A DNA stretch of 64,000 nt from Bacteroidota bacterium (GTDB lineage Bacteria; Bacteroidota; Bacteroidia; Chitinophagales; LD1): the NCBI GenBank assembly GCA_016715625.1, contig JADJZU010000002.1, positions 1 to 64,000 on the forward strand, read 5' to 3'. A model generated the notes under the pieces. It had not been told where the DNA came from. It did no database searches and saw nothing but the letters and a program-made list of their open reading frames with translations. Each line of letters starts with the position of its first letter. The first letter of the stretch is position 1. The position numbers and the translations under genes are program-made. Shown piece by piece: positions 16,944-24,095 of the stretch.

Positions 16944-17075
16944 CTATAACGTTTTGCGGCTTGGCGAAGGTGGCGATTTTTACCACAAATGTTGATGCGG
17001 AGAACTAAACTTTGATTAACCACAAATGTGTCTGCGGAGCACTGAACCGCCACTTTTGCCAAACCGCTGTTAGGC
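16944..17075. repeat. attC-like element E
   Basis: The left box CTATAAC (16944-16950) and right box GTTAGGC (17069-17075) are 132 bp end to end. Arms GCGGCTTGGCGAAGGTGGCG and CGCCACTTTTGCCAAACCGC pair at about 16 of 20 positions. The centre holds two copies of a CACAAATGT...GCGGAG motif also found in element A. Its right box GTTAGGC matches the integron R' consensus GTTRRRY exactly. Confidence 0.75.
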
Positions 17076-17216
17076 GTATGTGCTTCTCTTTTCGGTGTCG
17101 TTGTGTCGTGTCATAGTTGCTGTCTTGGTGCGTTGGCTTGGTGGCTCTTTTTGGATTTTTTTTGTTTGGCTTTGTGCGTTTGCAAAAAATACAAATGTGC
17201 CACCAAATGCGTTGGC

Positions 17217-18038
17217 TTATATGTCGTTGTCAATTCCATTTTCTACAAAGTCCTCAAAGTTTTTATAAATTATTTTCGTTACTCCTTGTCGTGATAAAAT
17301 TGGCTCTAAAAACTTTTCTACAAGGTCGGGGTTTGGGTCTGCAATTATTACTTTTTTTATTCGGTTTGCTTTTTGAAACAATTGTCGGTTAAATGCTTCT
17401 TCATTTCCTTTCCAACCAATTACAACAAGTGTTTCCATACTGCTGAAATAATCAGTCATATAATTGAAATGTTGCATTGGCATTGTAAACTCGTGTTTGT
17501 CACGATATGGAAGGAGTAATGCAGGAAAAAAGTTATTCAAATCTTCATCTCCTATTAATTGAAGTTGGGATTTGTCTATTGTGTATCGTCCTAAATGATG
17601 TTTGTTAAGCATTGTTTCATAACCCCAAGTGCTACCGTCTATCATACTTATATGGTCGCCAAGCAATTCAAAATACAACTGAAAAAGGTTGATGTTGTTT
17701 TCAAATAACCAATTCGATGTATTGCCATTAAACTTTGAAGTGGCGGGAAAACGCCAACCCCAATTCCAAGAACCGTGAGGTTTAAATATATAACAAGGAC
17801 TTTCGTTTACTCTTATGTAATCGTTTAAATTATTTAACGGAATATTAAACTGTTGAGAAATGAATGTTTCTAAAATTGTGTCTTGATTGAAAGAAACAAA
17901 AGCAAAGTTTTTTGCGGTAGTTCTTCCATAAGTTGTTTTTACACTTGCCGAATAAATCTTTTGAAGTTTGTTGCCCAACTTTGCATAAAGATTTTTTGCA
18001 TCGTATTCATTGATTACTTTATTACTTACTTCTTTCAA
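17217..18038 (-). CDS. SIR2-like domain protein, C-terminal part
   Basis: A 273-residue frame continuing the protein that begins at 18612. It holds the typical second half of SIR2_2-like domains: NFAFVSFNQDTILETF (the NxD motif), FKPHGSWNWGW (the catalytic-His region HGS) and TLVVIGWKGNEEAF near the C-terminus. In bacterial defence systems such domains deplete NAD+ after phage sensing. Reading through from 18150, FEREWKNIHKENNQVVLSRH joins the two halves with two one-base shifts. It is the last gene of its cassette, downstream of a type IIG restriction gene. Confidence 0.68.
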   Translation of the reverse strand: MKEVSNKVINEYDAKNLYAKLGNKLQKIYSASVKTTYGRTTAKNFAFVSFNQDTILETFISQQFNIPLNNLNDYIRVNESPCYIFKPHGSWNWGWRFPATSKFNGNTSNWLFENNINLFQLYFELLGDHISMIDGSTWGYETMLNKHHLGRYTIDKSQLQLIGDEDLNNFFPALLLPYRDKHEFTMPMQHFNYMTDYFSSMETLVVIGWKGNEEAFNRQLFQKANRIKKVIIADPNPDLVEKFLEPILSRQGVTKIIYKNFEDFVENGIDNDI

Positions 18039-18168
18039 AAGTTCCTGTAAATAATAAAAAATACTAATGTGTCGGCTTAATACAACTTGGTTGTTTTCCT
18101 TATGAATATTTTTCCATTCACGTTCAAAAGTTCCTCTACATCGGGGTTTTCGTCACTTTGCAAAAGAT

Positions 18169-18612
18169 TTAATGATTGTCTAACTCCTTGTATTTGTTGT
18201 AATAATTTCTAAAACGCTTTTCAAATAGTGCTGGTCCTAATGGTGGTCTTAAATCATCTTTTTGAAATTCAATGTTGTCGTTACCGTAAACACAATTTGC
18301 TGATGCACCTGCACCAAAAACAAACATTGTTTTGTGTTCAATGTCGTGGTTGAATCCAGTATAAAAACCTGCACTTTTTCTTGGTGGTTCAAAAGATTCT
18401 CCGTCTAATGTTCCTACAATTACTTCATTACCAAAAACCCAACCATACTCACTGATTTTTTCAAGAGTTTTTTCATTGTGATTTAATTCTCTGTATTCTT
18501 TAAGTTTTGTCCCTTGAATTACAATTGTGTATTCAGGAAAATTCATTTCTTCCCATTTCCAACCTGCATACACTTCTCCGTATTTAGTAAAAAAATATTG
18601 CAGTCCCTTCAT
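18169..18612 (-). CDS. SIR2-like domain protein, N-terminal part
   Basis: A 147-residue frame starting at ATG 18612, 56 bp behind the restriction-modification gene. After an N-terminal region of unknown fold it contains TMFVFGAGASANCVYG, the glycine-rich NAD-binding motif GAGAS of SIR2-like domains. It runs out of frame at 18169 and continues at 18038-17217, giving a full protein of about 465 residues. NADase activity is inferred from the motif set. Confidence 0.68.
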   Translation of the reverse strand: MKGLQYFFTKYGEVYAGWKWEEMNFPEYTIVIQGTKLKEYRELNHNEKTLEKISEYGWVFGNEVIVGTLDGESFEPPRKSAGFYTGFNHDIEHKTMFVFGAGASANCVYGNDNIEFQKDDLRPPLGPALFEKRFRNYYNKYKELDNH

Positions 18613-18667
18613 TATTTGCCTTCAATTAAATTTTGTTCTTCTACTGTTATGTCGTAAAGTTTATAAA

Positions 18668-19732
18668 CTAATTGGTCAATTTTCTTTTCAAGTCGGATGT
18701 TGAAGTTCCTTTTTTGCTTATTATTTTTTCAACCAAATCTATAAATGGTTGTTGTTCTGCTAAACTGATTTTTTTAACTGGAATTTCTGTCAGCGGAGTA
18801 TAATACAACTCTAAACTTTCTCCCTTTCGTTTACCTTTATTGTAAAGCCAAAAGAAGTATAGTTTGGAGTTAAGTAGAGCAAGAATGTATTTTAGATTTA
18901 TTTCTTTTTTTGGGTTAGTTATGTAATAAACATCTGCACTTGAATACCAAATACTATTGTTGTAACCAAAAACATTGGTTTTAGTCCGTTGAGGGCAAAC
19001 TATTTTTTCTCCTTCAAAAACAGATTTTGTTCTTGCAGCAAAAATCACCCACCATTTTCCAAGTTTTACTGCTGCTTGCATTTCACCTCTTTCTTGACTT
19101 CTATTTTTGATTACAGCCTCAAACTTTTCAAAATGCTTTTTAATTGTCGGATAATTTTCTATTTGAATATCCCGTGTCGCATAAATTACTTGATATTTGG
19201 ATTCATCTGATGTCCAATATTTGTGAATGTCAGAATTCTTAAACCAAGGTCTAATTAATTCTAACTCTTGTTTTAAAAGTTTCTTGTTCTTTACTTCTTC
19301 ATTGGTTAGAACATAAACTCCGTGATTAATATTTTCTATTGGCGTTAATTCATTTTCAATATGCTTATTTGAAATTCTATCAACACCACTTAAAATTCCT
19401 TGGCTGATGTCACAAATTTCAATTAATGGAGTTCCTTGTTCTATAATTTTATTGAATATTGAGTTGTCTTTTGTTGAATTTACCTTATTTCCTAAGCCTT
19501 GTAGACGAATGTAATTGTTTGTCGTTTCATATAGTTCAGATTGTGGGGCTGAATAAATTTTTGAATTTTCGTTTTGTGCTGAAATTACTTTATCAAATAG
19601 TTCTTGGTTGCAGTCGCCAGTTTCAGATGTTACTAAATTATGTGCAAGTGCAGAATTATTCACGCCTTTGGTTAAAAATGTTATTAAGTTATGTTGACCT
19701 TTAGCCGATTCAAAAATTCTAAGTTCATTCAA
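18668..19732 (-). CDS. Type IIG RM enzyme, target-recognition part
   Basis: A 354-residue frame with the TRD of the Eco57I-like enzyme. LIEICDISQGILSGVDRISNKH, here given as the block around residues 100-125, opens the recognition domain. The C-terminal ALLNSKLYFFWLYNKGKRKG and TEIPVKKISLAEQQPFIDLV blocks are the conserved end of type I/IIG specificity modules. The ATG at 19732 is internal. The preceding frame joins just upstream through VLPTVNGLINLNELR. Confidence 0.72.
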   Translation of the reverse strand: MNELRIFESAKGQHNLITFLTKGVNNSALAHNLVTSETGDCNQELFDKVISAQNENSKIYSAPQSELYETTNNYIRLQGLGNKVNSTKDNSIFNKIIEQGTPLIEICDISQGILSGVDRISNKHIENELTPIENINHGVYVLTNEEVKNKKLLKQELELIRPWFKNSDIHKYWTSDESKYQVIYATRDIQIENYPTIKKHFEKFEAVIKNRSQERGEMQAAVKLGKWWVIFAARTKSVFEGEKIVCPQRTKTNVFGYNNSIWYSSADVYYITNPKKEINLKYILALLNSKLYFFWLYNKGKRKGESLELYYTPLTEIPVKKISLAEQQPFIDLVEKIISKKGTSTSDLKRKLTN

Positions 19733-19746
19733 ATTAATTAGACCAT

Positions 19747-20301
19747 TTACGGTAGCACTATTTTAAAGTCAGTTCGTAAATTTTCTCCTCCGTCACTTGT
19801 TAAATAATAATTAGTGGTGATATAAGCCAATTTTCCATTTTCTTTTAGCAATTGCAGACCTAAATGAAAAAAGAAATAAAATATATCCATTTTCCTTTGA
19901 TAAAAATTTGAAAGGTTTCCTTGGCGAATAATTCTAAATACTTCTTTATGCCCTTTTTCTCCAATGTATGGCGGATTGCCAATAATAGCATCGAAGCCTT
20001 CAAATTCACCATTATTATTAAGAACTTCTGGAAATTCAAAACGCCATTCAAATGCACTTTTATAGATTACGTTATTTTTTATTTCCTCAATTTCTTTAGC
20101 AAGAATGGTAATATCAGCTTCTAATTTTACTTGATTTTCTTTTTGTTTCTTTTTTTGCTTACTGTCAAGTTCAAATAATTTACCTTGATTCAGTAAATTA
20201 TAAAGGTCTCCGCTAAGTTTTCTAAGTTTAATTTGCTTCGGGTCATTGTTCCCAATTTCAGTTCTAAAATCAGATTTAATGCTATCGATTATTTTTTGCA
20301 A
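19747..20301 (-). CDS. Type IIG RM enzyme, methyltransferase motif IV part
   Basis: A 184-residue frame with FDAIIGNPPYIGEKGHKEVF, whose NPPY is the catalytic motif IV of N6-adenine methyltransferases, followed by LQLLKENGKLAYITTNYYLT (motifs V-VI). It overlaps the end of the preceding frame by 13 bp, with a shift near 20295. Confidence 0.72.
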   Translation of the reverse strand: MQKIIDSIKSDFRTEIGNNDPKQIKLRKLSGDLYNLLNQGKLFELDSKQKKKQKENQVKLEADITILAKEIEEIKNNVIYKSAFEWRFEFPEVLNNNGEFEGFDAIIGNPPYIGEKGHKEVFRIIRQGNLSNFYQRKMDIFYFFFHLGLQLLKENGKLAYITTNYYLTSDGGENLRTDFKIVLP

Positions 20302-22046
20302 CCCTCTTTTAACATCTCGGCTTTTTCGTTCTTGTAATCGTTTACAAAACCTCTATATGCTTTTACATCATATTTGATGCTTTTCAAGGCTTTGCTCAAA
20401 TCGGAATCAAAAGTAAATCGACTCAATAAACTATTTCCGCATTTAATATTGATGTCAATATTTGGAAGTGTTTCAAGTTCTAGATAATTAGTTTCCTCTT
20501 TGTAGTATGCGTTTTTTAATAATTCTATCCACAAACGTAAACGGCAAATTTTTACAGAGTTTGGATTGATGTCAACACCAAATAGGCAGTTTTCAATTAT
20601 TGTTTGCTTTTCGTGGAAAAGCGTTTTTTGTATCCTGTTGCTTTCTTTATTTGTGGGATTGTAGGCAAAGATGTTACTGTTTTCATCAGTAATAATAAGT
20701 TCATCGTTGATTATTTCAATTTCGTAATCTCTAAGAGTTTTCCCCTTTTCGTCCATAAGAATCCCGAGTTCACTTTTTATAGCAATTATTTCGTTTAGTG
20801 TTGATACTAAAAAGTGACCAGAACCTACTGCTGGGTCGCAGATTTTAAGCGAATTAATTATTTCGTTTGCTTCTTTTTTATCGTCAATTTTATTGTAGAG
20901 TTCATCAAATTGATTAATGTTCCATTTTTTAGTTACGTTGAATTTCTCTACTACTGCTAACCGAATGGATTGTTTACACATATACATTGTGATAAATGCA
21001 GGTGTAAAAATAGAACCGTCTTTGTAACCATTTATTTTCTCAAATACTTTACCAAGCACTGAAGCATTAATAATTGTTTTATTATCTTCTTGAACATCTT
21101 CAGTTCCTTCACTTGCAAAGTCGTAAGCATCTAAAAACTGAAAAAGATAATCCAAAGTGGGCAGCGAAGCTGCCTTCTTTTTTATATCTTTTAAAATTGT
21201 TGTTCCAATTATTTCAAGTTGTCCGTTGTTGTCAAGCGAATTTATTTTTATGGTTAGGTCTTCTAATTCGCTTATTTCAAAAAGAGAACTGTTTAAGTAT
21301 GGAACTCTGCCATATTTGGTTTTTATTGCTTCGGTTCGTTCTTTAAATTGACAGCTAAACTTTATGGAACATTTAAATAATTCATCAAAATCGTTTATGA
21401 CTGATGAATTTAAGAAGCGATATTCTTTATTTCCTTGATGATAAGTTATGAGTTGCCCTTCTAATAATTTAAGAAAAAGTATTCTGTTTATCCAAGTGAT
21501 ACAAAGTTCAAGGGAAATATTAAAGATTCTTTCATCCTTATTTTCCCCATATAAAGATTGGTCTGGTATTCTATGTAAAACATCTTCTGTATTTAATGCT
21601 TCAATAGTTGCTTCAAAAAGTGAAGCTAAGTTTCGGTTTTCTTTTTTACGCCTAATTATATTTCTTCCACCTTCTTTAACTTCTTCAAGCCCGATTATGT
21701 GAAGAAGTTCTCTATAGAATTTTTCGTTTAGAGAGTTGCTGTCGTTTGGTGTCGCAACTTTTAATAAATGAGTTGGAGAAAGAATTTTAAATAATGCAAT
21801 TAATTCTTTGTCGTCTTCTTTATTGTTGTTGCGTAAAACTTTATCATATTCCTTGATGTCAAAGTAAACACAAGGAATTTCAGCATCTATTTTGGAAACT
21901 ATTTTTGCAATTTCTTCATAAAACCAAGGGTTGTCTTTTTTGTCGTTGCGTTTGGTTTCGTAAAGTTTTTTTATTTGAGTGTTGCGGTAAATATGCTTGT
22001 CAAAATAGTTAGCATCAACAATAAACCATTGGTTTACGTTGGTCAT
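20289..22046 (-). CDS. Type IIG RM enzyme, central helical part and methyltransferase motif I
   Basis: A 585-residue frame that follows the nuclease domain. It contains the conserved linker with FEKINGYKDGSIFTPAFIT and the SAM-binding motif I KICDPAVGSGHFLVSTLNEI, then NCLFGVDINPNSVKICRLRL (motif II-III) of Eco57I-like enzymes. Most of the gene is in this one frame. The ATG at 22046 is internal. Confidence 0.76.
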   Translation of the reverse strand: MTNVNQWFIVDANYFDKHIYRNTQIKKLYETKRNDKKDNPWFYEEIAKIVSKIDAEIPCVYFDIKEYDKVLRNNNKEDDKELIALFKILSPTHLLKVATPNDSNSLNEKFYRELLHIIGLEEVKEGGRNIIRRKKENRNLASLFEATIEALNTEDVLHRIPDQSLYGENKDERIFNISLELCITWINRILFLKLLEGQLITYHQGNKEYRFLNSSVINDFDELFKCSIKFSCQFKERTEAIKTKYGRVPYLNSSLFEISELEDLTIKINSLDNNGQLEIIGTTILKDIKKKAASLPTLDYLFQFLDAYDFASEGTEDVQEDNKTIINASVLGKVFEKINGYKDGSIFTPAFITMYMCKQSIRLAVVEKFNVTKKWNINQFDELYNKIDDKKEANEIINSLKICDPAVGSGHFLVSTLNEIIAIKSELGILMDEKGKTLRDYEIEIINDELIITDENSNIFAYNPTNKESNRIQKTLFHEKQTIIENCLFGVDINPNSVKICRLRLWIELLKNAYYKEETNYLELETLPNIDINIKCGNSLLSRFTFDSDLSKALKSIKYDVKAYRGFVNDYKNEKAEMLKEGCKK

Positions 22047-22356
22047 TACAAGCTGTTTCCAGTTGGTTATTTTCTGCTTGGTTTCTTTCGTCTAAGTAGT
22101 AAAGTATAAGTTCGTGAAGTGCTTTTTTATTTGGATTGTCAGCCGTTACCATTTCTCCAATATTAGTTGGTCTTTTGGCTTCAATAATTACTCCAACTTC
22201 GCTGTCGGTTGTCTTACCAAGATGAATTACAAGGTCTTTCTTGTCTTTAGTGTTGATGGCGTTTGTGTCACGGTAATAAGTGTCACGTAAAAAGTCACGC
22301 AGGTCGTTTTTTAAAATGTTCTTCGCTTTCGTCTTTTGGTCGCTTTTCAATAACAC
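22015..22356 (-). CDS. Type IIG RM enzyme, N-terminal nuclease part
   Basis: A 113-residue frame with DLVIHLGKTTDSEVGVIIEA and IEAKRPTN, a PD-(D/E)xK nuclease core with Asp, Glu and Lys in the expected order. The true start is ATG 22474 in another frame, joined by a one-base shift near 22330 (EEHFK to NDLRDFLRDTYYRDTNA). It exits near 22030 into the next frame. Confidence 0.68.
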   Translation of the reverse strand: MLLKSDQKTKAKNILKNDLRDFLRDTYYRDTNAINTKDKKDLVIHLGKTTDSEVGVIIEAKRPTNIGEMVTADNPNKKALHELILYYLDERNQAENNQLETACNDQRKPMVYC

Positions 22357-22474
22357 TTATTTTGTCGAGCAAAGCAATGAGATTTGTTTTAAAAACGTCA
22401 ATTTCACTTCTCAAAGGCTTTTGCTTTAAGAAGGCTTTCAATGCTTTTTTCGGTGTCTGTGTTACTAATTTCAT

Positions 22475-22734
22475 TAAATATTTGCTGTTAATTATTTAGG
22501 TCGCTAAGTTAAGTTTTAAAATCGTTTTTCTGTCCAAAGTTGCCTTCAAATTGTCAACCGTCCGAATGTCTTGGTGCGGTTGGGCAAAATTAAATGTGCT
22601 GCAATTTGGGTCGGCTTGTGCGGTTGCATTGCAGCTCTTTTAATTTTGCGAAGCGTTAACTTTCGGGTCGTTTTTCTGTCGGTTTTATGTTAGCACTGTC
22701 GGTCGTTATAGCATTACGCCTAACTTACTTATAG
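22475..22734. other. Leader region of the restriction cassette with a long hairpin
   Basis: Gene-free. An inverted repeat with arms 22584-22605 and 22628-22649 pairs at 20 of 22 positions around a 22-nt loop. It resembles the stem of the attC-like elements in size but lacks matching boundary boxes at the right distance. It lies 110 bp upstream of the RM start codon and may be a transcription or mRNA regulatory structure, or a decayed recombination site. Confidence 0.45.
22718..22724 (-). other. attI-like outer boundary of the cassette array
   Basis: On the minus strand the sequence is GTTAGGC, fitting the integron core GTTRRRY. It is the exact partner of the right box of element E 5.6 kb away; the two ends agree over GTTAGGCGTA (10 bp). 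Unlike the five other sites it has no 132-bp palindrome attached, as expected for an attI rather than an attC. No integrase gene is found beside it. Confidence 0.5.
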
Positions 22735-22735
22735 C

Positions 22736-22797
22736 GGAAGTTTTATTTATTAAAACTTCCTCCTATTTCCAGTTTTACGAATATAGGAGGAAGTTTT
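22736..22797. terminator. Two mutually exclusive hairpins next to the array boundary
   Basis: GGAAGTTTT (22736-22744), AAAACTTCC (22752-22760) and GGAAGTTTT (22789-22797) form two competing stems. The inner pair gives a 9-bp stem. The longer pair, AAAACTTCCTCCTAT (22752-22766) with ATAGGAGGAAGTTTT (22783-22797), gives a perfect 15-bp stem followed by T residues. This can act as a terminator shielding the array from outside transcription, or as a switch. Confidence 0.55.
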
Positions 22798-22882
22798 TTA
22801 AGCTATTCAGTCGCGCGTTATTTTTGATATGGGGGGTATTACAGTTACCACTAACCCAAATACTTCCCCTACTATCCCAACA

Positions 22883-22912
22883 AAACCAGCCCCGCGGAGC
22901 GGGAGCTGGTTT
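22883..22912 (-). terminator. Rho-independent terminator of the Fn3 gene
   Basis: AAACCAGC-CCCGC loops over GGA and pairs with GCGGG-A-GCTGGTTT (one bulged A), a 13-bp GC-rich stem. On the minus strand it is followed by a TTTTG run. It lies 23 bp behind the stop of the Fn3-domain gene. Confidence 0.65.
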
Positions 22913-22934
22913 AAAGATAAGCCGGTAAAAGAGT

Positions 22935-23606
22935 TTACAGACAAATACGGCTCATGGGTGCGCTGAGGGCACTAACGCCTGCGCTGTTGCCGGCATACAT
23001 ATAAAACCAGTATTCTTCTTTGGGTTGCAGATTGCTGATGGTTTTTTTGCGGCCTTTGTTTACCTCCAGGCGCAGGCTGGCGTTTTCAATAATCAGGTTG
23101 CCTTCAAAGAAGATAATGCCGCTGTTGCCGTCCAGCTTGGTTTTTGATACCAGGCAACCATAAAAATCGGCACCGGGCACGGCATCGGCCTCCACCACCA
23201 GCGAGCCGGAGGGGCCTTGAGTAACACTTTTAATCACCGGAGGGGCAGGCACCACGGCTTTGGTGTCGCTGGCTTTGGTGGGCGTAAAGCCCGCCAGGTA
23301 AATAGTGGCTTCGGTGAGGCCCGGCAGCGCGTCTACATAGTCGGCCAGTTGGTCCAGGCTGCCCATCAGGTTGTTTTTGGCAACGAGGTAAGCCCCTTTC
23401 TGGTTCTTGCCTCCGTTTTTGTAATCCTCGTAGGCGTTGTGATAACTGGTGAGCAACCCCTCAAACACCGGCTGGGTAACCGGAGGCGCGGCAAAGGTGC
23501 CGGGGTTGCCGTAAATGCCATCGGCCACGGCATGGGCCATTTGGTTGAGGTCGGTGCCGGCAAGCCGGTGATAGGTTAAGCGGCATTTTGGGTTTGAACT
23601 AATCAT
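22935..23606 (-). CDS. Fibronectin type III domain protein of unknown function
   Basis: A 223-residue protein. The first ~110 residues (SNPKCRLTYHRLAGTDLNQM, then DQLADYVDAL) are helical and conserved in a Bacteroidota family with no known role. The last ~95 (APPVIKSVTQGPSGSLVVEA to EYWFYMYAGNSAGVSAL) form a fibronectin type III domain. No signal peptide is present. The gene has its own terminator and lies alone between the cassette array and a 21-bp satellite repeat that begins 35 bp upstream of its start. Confidence 0.75.
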   Translation of the reverse strand: MISSNPKCRLTYHRLAGTDLNQMAHAVADGIYGNPGTFAAPPVTQPVFEGLLTSYHNAYEDYKNGGKNQKGAYLVAKNNLMGSLDQLADYVDALPGLTEATIYLAGFTPTKASDTKAVVPAPPVIKSVTQGPSGSLVVEADAVPGADFYGCLVSKTKLDGNSGIIFFEGNLIIENASLRLEVNKGRKKTISNLQPKEEYWFYMYAGNSAGVSALSAPMSRICL

Positions 23607-23639
23607 TATAACTGGGTTTTAGGATGATTAAACAGGTTG

Positions 23640-24095
23640 AAAGCTTACTTTTTTGTTCTGCAAGCTTGTTTTTCTCCTTTGCAAGCTTGCAAATTTGTTT
23701 TACAAGTATACATTTTTCTTGTGCAAGGTTGCATAACCATTGTGCAAGCTTACAAAACAGTCCTGCAAGGTTGCATAACTATTGTGCAAGCTTGCAACTG
23801 TCCTGCAAGCTTGCAAAACCGTCCTGCAAGGTTGCATAACCATTGTGCAAGCTTGCAAAACTATCCTGCAAGGTTGCTTAACCATTGTGCAAGCTTGCAA
23901 AGCTGTCCTGCAAGGTTGCTTAACCATTGTGCAAGCTTGCAAAGCTATCCTGCAAGGTTGCATAACCTTTGTGCAAGCTTGCAAAACCGTTCTGCAAGGT
24001 TGCTTAACCATTGTGCAAGCATGATAAGCTGTCCTGCAAGCTTGCATAACCATTGTGCAAGCATGCAAAACCGTTCTGCAAGGATGTATTGCCGT
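23640..24095. repeat. 21-bp tandem repeat array with palindromic TGCAAGCTTGCA cores
   Basis: About 21 tandem units of 21 bp, arranged as alternating pairs (42 bp): TGCAAGgTTGCAtAACcaTTG and TGCAAGCTTGCAAAACcgTCC. The core TGCAAGCTTGCA is a perfect 12-bp palindrome. The first units (from 23640) are degenerate, the middle ones nearly identical. Because 21 is a multiple of 3 there are long open frames on both strands, but none has a ribosome site. One unit near 23795 is 19 bp long, which breaks any coding frame. The function is unknown. Confidence 0.8.

Larger units (their letters stand above)
18668..22474 (-). pseudogene. Type IIG restriction-modification enzyme (Eco57I-like), split by about four indels
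   Basis: Adding the frames together gives one protein of about 1270 residues, the usual size of Eco57I-type single-chain enzymes. It starts at ATG 22474 with MKLVTQTPKKALKAFLKQ. An N-terminal PD-(D/E)xK nuclease (VGVIIEAKRP) is followed by a helical linker, an N6-adenine methyltransferase with motif I DPAVGSGHFL and motif IV NPPY, and a C-terminal target-recognition domain. All motifs are intact and only the frame changes between them (near 22330, 22030, 20295 and 19740), which points to sequencing error. It would cut and methylate DNA at a specific site as a phage defence. Confidence 0.78.
9687..22723 (-). mobile_element. Integron-like gene-cassette array without integrase (CALIN-like), five units
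   Basis: Five 131-132 bp imperfect palindromes divide this AT-rich region into five units of about 4386, 1085, 1131, 661 and 5774 bp. All genes inside lie on the minus strand. Each element has the form NNNTAAC...GTTANNN. The right box of one element is the exact complement of the left box of the next: GTTATCG/CGATAAC, GTTATGG/CCATAAC, GTTAGCG/CGCTAAC, GTTATAG/CTATAAC and GTTAGGC/GCCTAAC. In integrons the R'' and R' boxes of a single cassette are complementary in just this way. Cleavage would fall at TAA|C on the plus strand. No tyrosine recombinase was found in the window, so this is either an attC cluster separated from its integrase or a related, undescribed mobile unit. Confidence 0.75.

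Noticed and set aside
17080..17392. Small plus-strand frames at the end of the restriction cassette
   Set aside because: Hydrophobic low-complexity translations overlapping the SIR2-like gene, with no start signals.
9687..22723. Prophage or ICE remnant
   Set aside because: No capsid, terminase, portal, relaxase or conjugation genes, and no tRNA attachment site next to the region.
22718..22850. A sixth full attC-like element starting at 22718
   Set aside because: GTTACCA does occur 132 bp on (22844-22850), but the inner arms do not pair and the two boxes are not complementary.
23640..24095. CRISPR array
   Set aside because: The repeats are directly tandem with a 21-bp period and no variable spacers, and no cas genes are near.
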